A stretch of 60,000 nucleotides of DNA, taken from contig NC_134026.1 in NCBI RefSeq assembly GCF_964204645.1, forward strand, positions 23,146,650-23,206,649, written 5' to 3'. The stretch comes from Tubulanus polymorphus (lineage: Eukaryota; Nemertea; Palaeonemertea; Tubulaniformes; Tubulanidae). The notes under the pieces were generated by a model. The model was not told where the DNA came from. It worked only from the letters and a program-made list of their open reading frames with translations, and did not search any database. Within the stretch, counting starts at the first letter, position 1; each line of letters starts with the position of its first letter. Below, in pieces: positions 1 through 14,800 of the stretch. The position numbers and the translations under genes are program-made.

Positions 1-1
1 G

Positions 2-3000
2 CGTTTACGACTTACAGAAGCTATCGATCGAGGATTTGTGAAAACACATCCCGTCGCGGACACAATGGAAAGTGCAGGCCGCAAGGCAATCACCAGCATC
101 CACATTGAAGATGATGAAATTCCATTTAGTGAAATCAAGGAAGAAGATATGTCTGAAGAAACTCGTAAATTTGACATAACAGGTGTCATTGATCCGACTA
201 CAATGAAAATAGTTTCTCTTGATGAGGCAGTTCAGTTGGGAATTGTTGATCAAGAAAGAGGAATATACCGAAATCCTACTACTGGCCAAACCTTACCAAT
301 ATCTGAAGCATTACAGAATGGTCTTATTCATGGGGAATTGACGAGCCAAAAAATGGAACAGGCGAAGGTACGTAGCGTATTCGAAGCTAGTCCAAGCATA
401 AGATCGTCAACAAAGGAAACAGATTTCCATCAAGAATATCAAACATCTAATGACCCATCAGTTGAAATCATAAAATCACCACCACCCTCAGAGCGCCACC
501 GTACTGGTAGTATTCACTTTGACTCAGACAGACCATTGATCAAAACTGAAGAAGCTTTCAAAGAAGAAAGTAGTGAGTTGAAGATTTCTGAGGTAACAGA
601 TCCTCGAACAGGGATAAAAATTGATTTTGAAACAGCTGTAGATGAAGGCATCATTGATCAAGAGCGAGGCCTCTTTTTGAATCCAGTGACTGGTGAAGAA
701 GTTCCCATTTCAGTTGCAATGAACAAAGGCTTTATCGACGCCCAAGTGACATTGACTGGAGTTGAAGAAAGTGTAGTTGTAAGCAATGGTTCAGATGCAA
801 GACTTGCTCCTGATCATCCTGACTTGACACCTCCAGATCAAGGAACCAATCAGAAGGATTCTGATGCTGCATTGCTTGCTGAACCTCATTTTGACAAGCG
901 ACCTGCAGTTGATCAGGAACACCCAAATGTCATTTCTTTTGAACAAGCAATGCAACTGGGATTAGTTGATACTGACGCCGGATTGTTCCGTGATCCCTCG
1001 ACTGGGAAATCAATCCCATTAGCACAAGCCATTTCTCAAGGTTTACTTGATGTTAAAGCCCCTGCCTTGACTGATCTGAATACTGGGGACACATTTTCAC
1101 TTCAAGATGCCATTCATAAGAAGCTCATTGATCCAAAATCAGGGAAGTTGAATCAGTTTAGGGCTCAATCAATGAATTTAAACATTGCTGATGAGTTCAA
1201 GCCAGGATCAGCTGAGCAGAAAGCCATGAATGTTGAGGATGCTGTCAAATGTAACTTATTAGATCCCATTTCTGGTAAATTCACTGATCCTCAATCTGGT
1301 AGAATTATGGATCTTAAAGATGCAGTAGACCAAGGTTTCATTGACGGTAAATCAGTTGTCATTGAGGATCCAACAAGTGGAAATAAGATGTTCTTGGATG
1401 AGGCCATTGATCAAGGAGTAATTGATGGGACAACTGGACTGTTCCTAGATGAGAAGGGACAACCAATGTTTACACTTGCAGATGCCATGGCATCAGATAT
1501 GGTTGAAAGCACGTTTGACCCTAGCACTGGATTTATTGTTGACAGAAAGTCTGGGAACAAAATTTCATTGGAAGAAGCTATTACGGACAAAGATAAGGTT
1601 GGTGATCAAGTTAAAGTCTATGACACTAAAACAGGACGTCAAATACCCTTAAATGAAGCTGAAAAGAAAGGAATCATAGATAGCGGGCAGTATGTTGACA
1701 AGACAACTGGAAAAACAATGTCAATCGGTAAAGCTGCTGGGCTTGGGTTACTGGCTGTAGTTGGAGCACCGGTACTTTTACCTGCCATGGCAGGAAAGCT
1801 CATATATGATAAAGTCAAAGAAGTAAAAGAGAAGAAAAAAGAGCCTGCTGTAAATGAAAAGCCTCGTGTAGCAAATGGTGATGAAAAATTTGTACTTGAT
1901 CCATTTGAAGTTAAACAATCGCTGCATTCAGAACCAGTTGAGCAGAAAAACGAAACTGATTTCCTACAGAGTAATATTGAGGAAACTGTCTATACAAACC
2001 AGTCCTGGCAAACAACCAAAACAATGGAGATAGATGTAATTCCAGCATCTGCTGCAATATCAGCAACTAGGCCAGGATTTGACAAGGCCAGACAAAGCAG
2101 TGTTGAAAGTGAAGCAGCTCCTAAAGTTGCAAAAATTGATGTTCTCGACAGTCATAAACAAGATATACAGAAAATGGAACTTGAGGGTCATCAAACACCC
2201 ATCTCCCTCCAAGAAGCTATGGATAGCGGTTTGGTAGATTCAGGTTCTGGAACATTTACCGATCCTGTGACTGGAGAAGTGATGTCATTAAAGAGTGCAC
2301 TTCAAGAAGGGCGAGTTACCGGCTTTGGGGGTAAACCTTTATCTCCAGGAAAATCTCCTAAAGATGTGAAAGATGCTTTACAGAGCTTGATTTATAAAGA
2401 TAGTAAAAAACCACTGTCTTTCACACAAGCAGTTGACCACGGATTAATAGATCTAGATGACAATTCATACACTGACCCATTGAGTGGACAAAAGATGACT
2501 GTTGCTGAGGCCATAAGAAAAAATCTAATTGATTCACAGTCAGATCTGAAAGCATTACCAGAAGAAGTCACTGGCCCAATGACATTATACGATGTACTGA
2601 GTCAAAACCTACTTGATCCTGATACAGGTATCATGATTGACCCTTACACAGGACAAAGACTTTCTATACAGGAGGCAATAGATTCTGGTGTACTAGATAA
2701 TTCATCAACTTTGTATGATACAGATTCGGGTCGTCTGATGACGTTACAAGAAGCAATTGATGCAGGTAAAATTGATGGGAAAATAGGTGAATTCATTGAT
2801 ACCAATACTGGTAACAGAATGTCGTTGCAAGATGCTATGAAGCATGGATTAATGGCTGTATTTGGTGCTCCCGTTATTGGTTCAGAAGGCACTGATGATG
2901 ACATGGAAATGAGATTCCGTAAATTGCATCCTGGGTTTGATCCTACACTCGTGCATCCTGTCAATCCAGAAAGCTCTGTAACCTTTGAAAGTGCAATTGT

Positions 3001-6000
3001 TTGCCAATTTCCTGAAGATGATATCCTTGAAATTACTTCAATATTTAAATATACTTCAGAGGAAGACACCATTCCCCCAAGTGGTCTACCGATTTTCAAA
3101 GCTATTAATGATGGCTTACTTGATATGATAAGTGGAAAGTACATTGACCCAAAAAGGAAACATTCATTATCACTAGAGGAGGCTATTAAGACCGGTATCC
3201 TTGATCCAGCTTCAGCAGCTTTTGTTGAACCACAGACTGGAACTAGAATTAACATTCGTGAAGCTATCGAGAAAAAACTGGTTGATCCACGTGGTTATTG
3301 TGTAGACCCCAAAACAAAGAGGAAGATTAACATGCAACAAGCTATAAAACGTGGTCTAATTAAACGTGTGAAAACCCCTGAACTACCACGCAAACGAATA
3401 ACAGTTGTCAAAGAAATCACGAGAATCAAAGTTGTATCTGTGATTGACCCAGTGTCGGGTCGAAACATATCTCTAGTAGAGGCTCTTGATGACAAGGTAA
3501 TTGACCAGTCCTCCGGATCATATGTAAACCCAAAAACTGGTGAACAGACCCCAGTTGACATTGCAGTGGAAAGGGGACTTATAAAAGGTTATGTCGTTGG
3601 TACACGTAAAGATAAAGAAGAATATGTTACTGTAGAAAAATCAAACCTTGTTGTTGAGACTAGCTCAAAAGAACTTGTACAACATGTATCCAGAGGTCAG
3701 TCACCCCATGCGAAAGCAGCTGGGGGAAAAGTTCTGAAGGTAGAACAGCATGGTCCTCCTGAAAGAGTACCAGTTGTTGATCTTGGAAAAGTTACATGTA
3801 CAGATCCCAAAACGGGAGAAGATATACCATTAGACGTAGCAATCAGCAGAGGTATCATTCACATAAAGCCAAAGGATAAAAATGCCATCATTGATGCTAA
3901 ACGAGGGATGTACATTGACCCTGTATCTGGAAAATCTATACCATTGACTGAAGCAATCAAAAACGGACTCATTATCATAACAACAGATAGGCCTGGGGAA
4001 AAACCACTTGTTCTTACTCCGGATGGGGATTATATTAACTTGGAAACTGGAGAGATAATGCCTTTGGAAGAAGCTGCCAGAAGAGGTATTGTTAATTTGC
4101 TGCCCGTGTTTCCCGAAAGTACTGATGGCAAACAACCTCTTATTGACCTCAGAAAAGGTCTGTACCTTGATCCTGTTACTGGGAAATCGATGTCATTAAC
4201 TGAAGCTGTTCAGACAGGACTTTTACTCGAAGCTGTTGACCCAGACAGAAAAGATAAAACTGATGTATTTGAAACTGTTATTGCTAAAATCAAGGATCCT
4301 GTCACTGGTCAAATGATATCTATCAATGAAGCAGTGGCTAGGGGAATTATTGATCCAGAATCAGGAACCTACGTTGACCCAAAAACTGGTGTAACAATGT
4401 CTTTACAAGATGCAACGAATCGAGGATTCATCGAAACTGATATTGTGCCAATTGATGGGGCCAATAATTGGGTGTTGCATTCTCTCACAAATTCCCTGTC
4501 TGGTGAAGAAATATTTTTTACTGAAAACAATATTAAGGACCTTGTTGATTTTGAGAAGAGAACTGTGACTGACCCTACCACTGGTGAAGAAGTTACCTTT
4601 CAAGCAGCCATTGTTAAAGGAATCCTCAATGCCTCTGTTTTGTCAATGAAGGATGGGTGTCTTACATTGGAAATAGCTAAAGAAAAATCAGAAAGCTTCA
4701 ACATTGATAAAGTATATGACTCCCGAACAGGAAAGTATCTTTCTATTGATGATGCAGTGAGCAAAGGGCTTGTTGATCTAAAAACAGGTGAATATATTGA
4801 TCCAACCACTGGAAAACGGAGTCCTCTTATTGATTGCATCTCAGATGGCCGTCTTCGTGCTAGAAGAATCTCTTCACCTGGATTGCTCGCAGAAGCTATT
4901 AGCCATGTGTGTGCAGATATTGTCAGGCAAGATGGGCAAATACATACAGAATATGCCACAATAATAGCTCCCCTAAAACCACTTTCTATTGAAGAAGCTG
5001 AAGCGCATGGATATTTGGACAAAGGTTTATTCATTCATCCTCTGACTGGTGAAAAGATGAGGATAAAAGAAGCCATTGAAAAAGGGATCCTGAAACCTAT
5101 TGAAGGTGGAATTTCATTCTCTGTTGCCATTCAGCGTGGAGCTATTGATTTGACACAAAACACATTCACTGACCCGAAGACAGGAAAAATGATGAGCATA
5201 TCTGAAGCAATTAATTCAGGTGAACTGAAACTTTCTGAGCCTGGAAAACCAATAAGTAGGGAAGAGGCTAAAGTGCTTGGTTTATTGAATAATGGGAAGT
5301 TCACCGACCCTCTAACTGGTGCCAAACTGTCTGAAGAGGATGCTCTGACGCAGGGACTTCTTGCTCCAACAACAGCAGCACTTAGCTTTAATGAAGCTTT
5401 ACAGAAAGGTTTTGTTGATACATGCGCATTAACTTTTGTTGACCCTTTGACTAGGGAAGAGATTCCTATGGCCTTAGCTATTGCACAGGGGAAAATTAAA
5501 TATACTGATAACGATAAGTCATTGTCTACTGAAGAAGCCCTGCTTCGAGGATTGTTGGATACATCATCTGGAAATTTTACTCATCCTGAAACGAAAGAAA
5601 TAATGCCTGTAGAAGATGCTATTCTAAAAGGTTACTTAGAACCAAAAGCTGAAAAAGACTGTGTGAATTTTGAAACATTATTGGAAAAAGGGTTATACGA
5701 TGTTAAAACTGGTATTGTCATTGATCCTCTATCTGGCCAGAAAATGTCACTTGAAGAAGCTGTTAAGTCAGGAAAAGTTCGTCTTACACGGCCTGGCATT
5801 GCAATGGGCCCTGCTGAAGCTATCGCAAGAGGTCTTCTTGATCCTGACACAAATCAATTTACTGACCCACATACAGCTGAAGTAATGCCATTAGATGAAG
5901 CAATTATGAGAGGTTTCATTAAGCCACCAACTAAAGACCATCAGAGTTCAAGTTTTGATGATGCTTTAAAAAGAGGACTGGTAGATGTTGATAGAGGCGT

Positions 6001-8878
6001 TTACTTTGACTCGAGCACTGGAAAAACTACATCACTTGATGAAGCCATTCTTACTGGCAAACTTCATCTTACAAATACAGGTGATGGCATGACTGTGGAA
6101 GAAGCCATGGTTCGAGGCCTCATTGATGATTCAGGAAAGTTATTTATTGACCCAATAACAGGTGAGCAAATGATGATTGATGATGCTTTGATGAAAGGAC
6201 TCGTGAAAACCTCTGTTGGTGGTGGAATGTCATTTGACAATGCTGTTGCTTTAGGGGTGTATGATCCTGTGACGGGAATATACACTGATCCAAAAACTGG
6301 TGAGACCCTCAATTTAGAAGATGCTGTTAAACAAGGTAAATTGTCTCTGGCTAATCTTCATGATGGCTTAACATTTGATGAGGCAATAGCACGCGGTCTT
6401 GTCGATCCCAAGTTAAATGAATTTTACCACCCAGTGACTGGCGAGGTGATGACCATGGATTCAGCAGTCGTGAAAGGTTTATTGATTGAACGACCAGAAG
6501 GAAGTGCTCCCAATTTTGAAGATGCACTCAGTAGGGGCTTGTTAGATACAACAACCGGTGAATTTATTGACCCATATACTGGCGATAGAATGACAATAGA
6601 TGAGGCAGTACATTCCGGCCGACTAATGCTGACCAACTTGTCTCAACCATTAAGTGTCACTGAAGCAAAGGCAAGAGGTTTGATTTCTGAACAAAGTGGT
6701 GAGTTCATTGATCCAGTTTCTGGGGAGAAATACTCATTACAAGAGGCACTTGTAAAGGGATTGCTTTATGATGGAGATAAATCTAAACAAAAGACACCAA
6801 TTTCAATGGATGAGGCAATAGCAGATGGATTACTTGATACAAACACCAATCAATTTCTGGATCCTGTCACGGGGAGAACAATCCCTCTGCAAGAAGCTAT
6901 AGCAGAAGGGTCTTTAGTCGAAAAAGAACCTGCTATCACATTCAGTGCTGCAATCAACAGAGGGTTAGTTGATATGATAAATAAAACTTTTAAAGATCCA
7001 CTTACTGGTGAAGTCATGCCAATATCAGAAGCGATCAATGCCAATAAATTGAAGTTTAGCGAGCCAGGGCAGGTAATTTCATATGAAGAAGCTGAAGCAA
7101 GTGGCTTACTTGATGAGAAAACTGGTATATTTCATGATCCCCAAACTGGCGAAGAGTTGACAATTAAAGAAGGAATAAGGCGTGGTCTTATGAAATGTAA
7201 ACCAGGGGAGGAAATTCTCTCATTTGATGAGGCTTTGAAGAAAGGCTTAATTGATGTAAAAGATGGGACCTATATTGACCCTATAACAGGAAAGCTACTG
7301 TCCCTCGGAGAAGCAGTGCAAGATGGGAAAATAAGTTTATCAACATCCGGTAAAGCTATGTCAATAGATGAAGCTATGGGCCGTGGTTTGATTAATCCAA
7401 AAACTGGTCTATTTACGCATCCTGATTCTGAAGAGGTGATGTCTGTTGAAGATGCCATCATGAAAGGCTTCATAGAACCATTACCAAATAAAGATACAGT
7501 CAGCTTTGAAAGAGCACTTGAAGAGGGTCTCTATGATGCAGGGTCTGGTATTTATACAGATCCTGCCACAGGACAAAAAATGAATCTAGATGAGGCAGTA
7601 AAAGGTGGACGAGTCAGGCTTACTTCTCTTGGGTGTGGAATGATGATTGAAGAAGCCATAGCTCGAGGTCTCCTTGATCCTGATCATAACAAGTTCATTG
7701 ATCCCTCAACAAATGAAAGCATGTCAGTAGAAGATGCAATTATAAGGGGTTTACTTATTCCAAAACCAGATGAAACTGCTATTCCGTTCCACAAAGCTCT
7801 TGAAATGGGATTGATTGATGTTGCAAAACAAATTTTCCGCGATCCAGTGACTGGCCAAAAGATAACCATTGAGGAGGCAATCCTGACTGGTAAACTCCTA
7901 CTAAGTGGTACTGGTGAGTCAATGTCTGTAGAAGAAGCTGAAATGCGTGGCCTGTTGGATAGTGATAGCCGAGTTTTTATTAGTCCACAAACTGGTGAAG
8001 AAATGCTTGTAAGTGAAGCCATAATGCAGGGATTCTTGAAAATATCTGCTGACTCAGCCAATCACTTTGAAGATGTTCTCAATAAAGGACTTTACGATGT
8101 TGAAACTGACACATTCACTGACCCCGCAACAGGTAAAAAAATGACATTGGAAGATGCTGTGAAATCTGGAAAGATAGAATTAACTGAATCAGGAAAAGGC
8201 TTAACAGTTGAAGAAGCATTCTCGCGCGGTCTCATTAATCCAGAGACAAGTGAGTATACGAATCCAGTAACTGGAGATGTCATGACTGTTGATGAAGCAA
8301 TGATGAAAGGTCTTATAAGAGCAAAGAAAGATACATATTGTGTGAGCTTTACTGAAGCGCTCAGATCTGGACAGTTTGATCCCAATACTAAAGAATTCAC
8401 TGACCCAGCTACTGGAGATCAAATGACATTAGATGAGGCAGTTCGGTCTGGAAGATTGATATTAACTGATCCAAGTGAACCAATGACAGTTCAAGAAGCC
8501 ACAGCGCGCAGATTGATAGATACTGCAATTGGCGAATATACTGATCCAGTTTCTGGTAAACGCATGTCAGTCGAAGAGGCTATTAAAAAGGGCCTTTTGG
8601 TTGCTTTGGGTCCACATGGATCTCAAAAGCCCATTCGACCAATAGACATACCAGGTATTGGTGTGACGGATGCAGAAGGGGCTGCAAAGTCTCTTGCCAC
8701 TATTTACAAGACTCAACCTGGTTATCATCTCAGCCCTGGAGGCATGATCACTGATGATGATAAAGTGTTCCCCATCCAGTCTGCAGTTGACTCTGGTATC
8801 ATCACCTTAGAAGAAACAAATAACTTGAAAGTTCAACCTGACAATAGACGCCATAGTTCAAGAAGAATGTCAGACCAG
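2..8878 (+). CDS. MACF1: Spectraplakin exon 1 of window: giant plectin-repeat exon, 5' truncated by window
   Basis: At least 8,877 bp of uninterrupted coding sequence (2,959 codons), frame base 2. It ends at CAG|GTAAGC in phase 0. Dozens of plectin-type motifs of about 35-40 residues recur with the core L-x-x-A-(I/V)-x-x-G-L-(I/L)-D-x-x-T-G and D-P-x-T-G-x-x-M-(S/T)-L-x-E-A. The 5' third mixes repeats with acidic, Ser/Thr-rich linkers, for example around 360-560 and 1850-2200. The 3' third (about 5100-8600) is a regular array. A hydrophobic insert sits near 1739-1807. In MACF1b-type isoforms and Shot, such repeats lie between the plakin domain and the rod. The start codon lies upstream of the window; the GTG at 38 is internal. 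Confidence 0.95.
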
Positions 8879-11800
8879 GTAAGCATACATTTGCTATTTT
8901 TTCAATCTTATTGCATCTTTGACTATCCTGGGATATCCTTACAGCTTTTCATATGGTCACTACTTGTAGACGAGGGTTTTCACATTTTAACCTGTGTGCC
9001 AGAGTTTGATTTATTTTGGAGTCCAGATATTCTACGCAATAAGCGCATGGATTAATACGAATTGATTCAAACGTGGCACAAGTTGAAGTGTAAATTTTCA
9101 TATGCCTCATGAAAGAAAGATGCAGAGGTGCCAACCATTTGTGGGCATCCGACGGTCTCCTAAATATGGTTTCCTTGTCCCTGTTTCCTTAGTTATGTCC
9201 AATTCAGATATTCTCAGGTTGGTAACTCTAGTGTTGAATTTTGTAACTACTTATGTGCAACAGAGAAATACTAGATAGGTTTCACATAATCCAAAGATTA
9301 ATTGTTAATGATATCCAGCCAGGACATTTGACCATAATTATAACCAGGAATTTTATATTTCAATTTGTGCTTACAAGATTCAACAGTTTTCTTTCATGCA
9401 GATATATTCTGTCAAATTGATCCTGTGGATATTTTAGGTCTTTGGTGAGGGTATTTCTCTTTGTCTATGGATAAGTGAACCTTCTTTACAGGGAATTAGG
9501 TTCGATGATGTTGACGTTAGCACATTGCTAATTAGAGACCCAGGAACTGGTGAGCTGATGACATTTGGAGATGCTGCACAGAAAAATGTTATTGACTCCA
9601 CAACTGGAGTGATACAAAATACAAAGAGTGGCAAGTGGATGTCATTTGAGGAGGCTGTTGAAAAAGGCTTAGCAATATTCCCTGCATCATTGCTCCCAAA
9701 ACGAAAAGAGTCTTATGTAGGTCAAGGCCTTACATTGATGGAAGCTATTAACCGAGGTTTATTTGATATAAATAGGGGAGTATTTACTGACCAAAAAACT
9801 GGGGATGTTCATTCCCTAGATCAAGCTATAGCTAGAGGTCTAATTGATGGAAGGGGGACAGAAATTATTAGCTCAAGTACCAATGAAACATTATCCCTTT
9901 CCGAAGCAATTACACGAGGTCTCATTGACCTAAATTCGGGCAAAATTTTAGACACAAGCACTGGGGAACACGTGCACATATTTGATGCTGTAAAACGTGG
10001 TCTTGTAAAAGAGACAAAGCCAATGTCTATAATGGACTTTCTTGAACAAGGTATCCACCATGAGGAATCAGGATTGTTCATTGACCCACGGTCACAACAG
10101 AAGCTTGAAATTCAAGAGGCCCTAGAAAGAAAAATCTTAGACATCAAAAGAACTAAAATCAAAGACACAAAAACTGGGGAAACAATGACAGTCGATGAGG
10201 CTGCTGAAAAGGGTATAATTGATACAAAAACTGGTATGGTTTTTGATCATACTACAGGTGAATCAATGAAATTTGCTGATGCTATAAAAGCTGGCTGGTT
10301 AAAAATAATATATGCACCTGCAGTTGTTCCAATGTTTTTGAAAGAATTGGTTGAAGAATGTTGGGATCACCGACGCTACAAGCTTGTTGACCCTAAGACT
10401 GGACGTAAAGTTACCTTCCTTCAAGCAATTGATTTAGGTATGATCGACCAAGATCGTGTGACTGTTAAGGATCCTAGCACAGGTGAAAGAATCACTCTTC
10501 GAGAGGCACTCCACCAGGGCATTGTGCACCCTATTACTGGTGTTGTCATTGATCGTAGCACTGGTAAGGATGTTTCTTTCAAAGAAGCTGTTGCAGTTGG
10601 TATTATCATGGCTGCACATCAGACATACCAAGAAGGAGGGGAAACAGATTTTGAGACTATAGCCATTTATAAATCTCGTCAGAAGGGATTGAAAGCAATT
10701 CAGAAAAGGTCTGTTGGTTCTGAGACTCAAATAGTTGATCCTAAGACTGGCCGAGTCATGTCTGTATCTGATACAATTGAGCACGCAGTTATGGAATTTG
10801 ACAGAGATGTAGGTGATCTACCACATGACTGTGTATTTAAAGACACTGTAAAATCGAAGGCCATTGGATCACTTTTTGAGTGTTTTAAAGCAGGTTACTT
10901 CAATCCAAATACAGGCCGATTCACTGACCCAAAAACGGCTGATGAAATTTCATTACAAGTAGCTATCAATCATGACTACCTGAACTTAAATGTCAAAGAG
11001 ATCTGTGATGAACAAACCGGGCGTTTACTCACAATGAGAGAGGCCATACTCATGGGTGTAGTTGATCCAGAAACTGGTCAAATCAAAGGTCGTATTGTAC
11101 CACCGTCTACTGCAAAAGATATTAAATATGCACGTGATGAGGGCAAGGGATTGCGCTTAAGAGCTGACCTTGTTTATAGAGAAGCTCTGAGTTTGCATGA
11201 GGCTATCGACCAAGGGTTAGTTGACCCAAAAACTGGCATGTACATTGATCCTAAGGATGGTACTGAAATTAGTCTTGATGAAGCTTTGAAATTAGGATAT
11301 ATTGATGGAACAAGTACAGAATTAGTTATTCCAGGTACAACAAGTACCATTTCATTAACAGATGCCATTCGAGATGGAATGATAGACCCAGTTACAGGTG
11401 AAATAAAAGGAAGTGCTGGCATTCATATTGATCTAGCTGACGCAATCCGAACAGGAGTTATTAAGCAAGCCCGACGACCATCTCTCATTGAACTATTAGA
11501 ACAAGGTATTATGGATGAATCAACAGGCTTGTTCTTCGATCCAGAAACTTGTAAGAAAGTTGATTTTCTGACCGCTGTTGAAAAAGGAGTGCTTGATACT
11601 AAAGCTATGAAGATACGAAATCCAAAGACAGGACAAATTATGACTGTGCAGGAGGCATGCCGGCTTGGAATCATTGACGCTGAAACGGGGTGTATTCCAG
11701 ATCCCAATACTGGGGAAATGGTTCCATTTTCAGATGCTGTCAAAAGAGGACTTTTGACTGTGTTAACAGCACCGGCTGTGGCACCTATGTTTTTGAAGCA

Positions 11801-14800
11801 ACTAGTTGAAGAAAATTGGGACCCTTCCCGCAACAAATTCTGCGACAAGAGAACTGGCAGAAAGATGACATTGTTACAAGCTATCGACCTGAAGATCATT
11901 CCACAATTCAAAGTTACTGTAAAAGATCCAGCAACTGGAGATCGCGTTTCTTTACGTGAAGCATTACAGAATGAAATTGTCCATCCTATTTCAGGAACCG
12001 TTATCGATCAAAGTACTGGTCGAACTATATCATTCAAGGAAGCTGTTGCAATTGGTGTTATAATGGCTGCAGATCAATCCTACAAGGAGAATGATGATGG
12101 CATAGAAAATGTTGATGCGCTTGCTGAAACCAAAGACATTGGGCTCATTACAATACGGAAGCAAATGGTGGAAGCAAGTGGATGCGTATTTGACCCAAGA
12201 TCAGGTCAAATGATTACCCTTACAGACACTGTTAAGCACACAGTTCGTGAAACTACTGTTCAGATGTCCCCAAAATCAAAACGAAAGTTTGGAGCTCCCT
12301 TGTCACTTTTTGAACTGGTAAGGTCTGGATCCTATGATCCAAAATCTGGAAAAATAATTGATCCCTTTACTGGAGAATCAATCACAATTCAGGAGGCAAT
12401 TGATAAAGGACTTCTGGATGGTAAAGCTCGAGAAGTGTTTATTCCTGGTCGAAAAGAAAAATTCACACTTAGAGAAGCAATTGATCTCCATCTTCTTGAT
12501 CCAGATTCTGGCACAATTACAGATGATGAAGATGGTGGCAAGGACATCAATTTGGAACAAGCCATGAATCGTGGCATGATCATTGAAGCTATTGAAAAAG
12601 TATCAATGAATGGCACTACATCTCTCAAGGACCAAGATACTCCAATGGAAGTTGACGAAATTCCAATAGATGGTTCTAAACAAACCTCCGGTGCTAACAA
12701 GGTCAAAGCCTCTACTGAACTTAGAAAAATGACAACACTCTCTGATGCTATAAATGAGGGTTTCTTTGATCCAAAATCAATGAAAATTCATGATCCAATG
12801 TCAGGTCGGGATTTGACTGTTAATGAAGCAATTAAAGCTGGATTAATTAAGAGCCCAGAATTAACACTTGCTCAAGCAGTCGAGCTGGGCATATATGATC
12901 CTGATTCTGGAATCATGAAAGATCCACGAACAGGAAGCAATATCTTACTTAAAGATGCCATTAGAAGTGGAATTTTGAAAAGACCATTGTTAAATTTCAA
13001 TGAAGCACTCCACATGGGCTTGTATGATCCGGAGACAGGTCATTTGTCAGACCCAGTTTCAGGCAGTGATATAAGTATTCAGGAGGCTGTTCATACTGGT
13101 TTAATGCAAAAGCCACTCTTGTCTCTTGATGATGCTATTAGGCTCGGGCTCTATGATCCTGGTAATGGGTTATTAACTGACCCAGCTACTGGTGAACAAA
13201 TTCCCCTGCAAGAGGCCTTGAATACTGACCTTATTGATGCAAATAAGACGCTCATACGAGATCCAAAGACAGGTAACATGATAACATTACAAACTGCTAT
13301 CAGTGAAGGAGTTGTAGATGCTGAAATAGGTACCATGATAGATCCAATTACTGGCGAAACCATACTTCTCTCTGAGGGATTGATCAAAGAAGTTATCAGC
13401 TCTAATACCATGGAAGAACGCAAAAAACAGCTTGCCTCGACATGTCCTGGTTTTACTGTCAATGAAGCAATTACCCAGGGACTCTTCAATCCTAAGACTG
13501 GTACGTTTACACATCCGAGAACAGGAAAACCATATTCTCTCCAAGAAGCAATAGATGCTGGCCTTCTAGATGGCAATGCATCTATCATTCATGATGGAAA
13601 TGAATCATTGACATTCATTGAAGCAATGGAAGTGGGCGTTGTTGATGGAATAACAGGCCGTATTATTGATCAAAATACCGGAGAAGTGATAAACCTTAAT
13701 ACTGCATTAAAGAAAGGTATTGTTTCAGAAGTGAAACCAGTATCACTTCAGGAATATATTGACAGTGAAATGTTTGATGAGTCCTTGGAACAATTCCTTG
13801 ATCCAAGAACTGGACAAGTGATAAGTTTTGCTGAGGCAGTGCGACACGGTATCATTGATGGTGAAGGAACTGTAGTGATTGGACTTGATGGAGAAGAGGT
13901 GAAATTATCAGATGCCTTGGAAAAAGGGATGATTGATAAAAAGACAGGTATGATGAAAGATCGATCCACTGGTGAAGCAATTTCGCTCACAGAACTTGAG
14001 AATAAAGGTTTAATCAAACCCGTATCAAAAATAACCATTGTTCCAGATGCCATTGGGGAGAAAATAGTGGATTGTGAAATTGACCCGGTTAAACCAAATT
14101 CAAAGGAAAGTCCTTGTCAAAAAGTTTCAGGATATGCAAATGGAGAAGAGAGTAAATTTGGTTTATATGATACATCGGTTCAAGCCAGTTCCATCCCTGA
14201 AAGTAAAGATGATACACAAGAGGTTGATACAGAGTCCTCCAAATTCAATTTGCAACCTTTGATGGAAACAACAAGTACTGAGTCAAGTAATGTAGATTTC
14301 TCAAGTGTGAAAGATAAAGCGAAGGACGTTGGTAGAATGGTTGGATTAGGTTTGCTAGGGGCTACGGCTCTTCCTGCAATCGGTATAGCAGCTGCTGTGA
14401 AGAAAGGGCTCGATTATGCAGAGGTTGCAAGTAAAAGCAATATGCCAAATCAAAGCATGGGTGTTGTGAATCTTGAAAGTAAGTTTCCCATTGAGGAAGA
14501 GAATACCAATGATTTTATTAACAACAGAGACAAAAAAGTCTCCCTTCAACAAGCCATTGACGATGGAGGAGTTGATCCCAACGCAGGAAAAGTTGTAGAT
14601 CAAACTAGTGGACACACAATTACATTAGGTGAAGCCATGAAACAAGATTTGATTGTTTCTGATGAAAAGCCTGAAGCGATGACTCTAAATGAAGCTACTG
14701 AGAAGGGAATCTTTAACCCACATACGAATACATTCACTGACCCTAAAACTGGAAATATAATGACACTGGAAGACACTATAAGCAGTGGTTTGATCGATGA

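Noticed and set aside
8879-9055. Open-frame extension of the first giant exon to a stop at 9053-9055
   Set aside because: It follows a consensus donor (CAG|GTAAGC), and the extra 58 residues are hydrophobic and unlike plectin repeats. Joining to 9492 restores repeat sequence in phase. A rare truncated isoform cannot be excluded.
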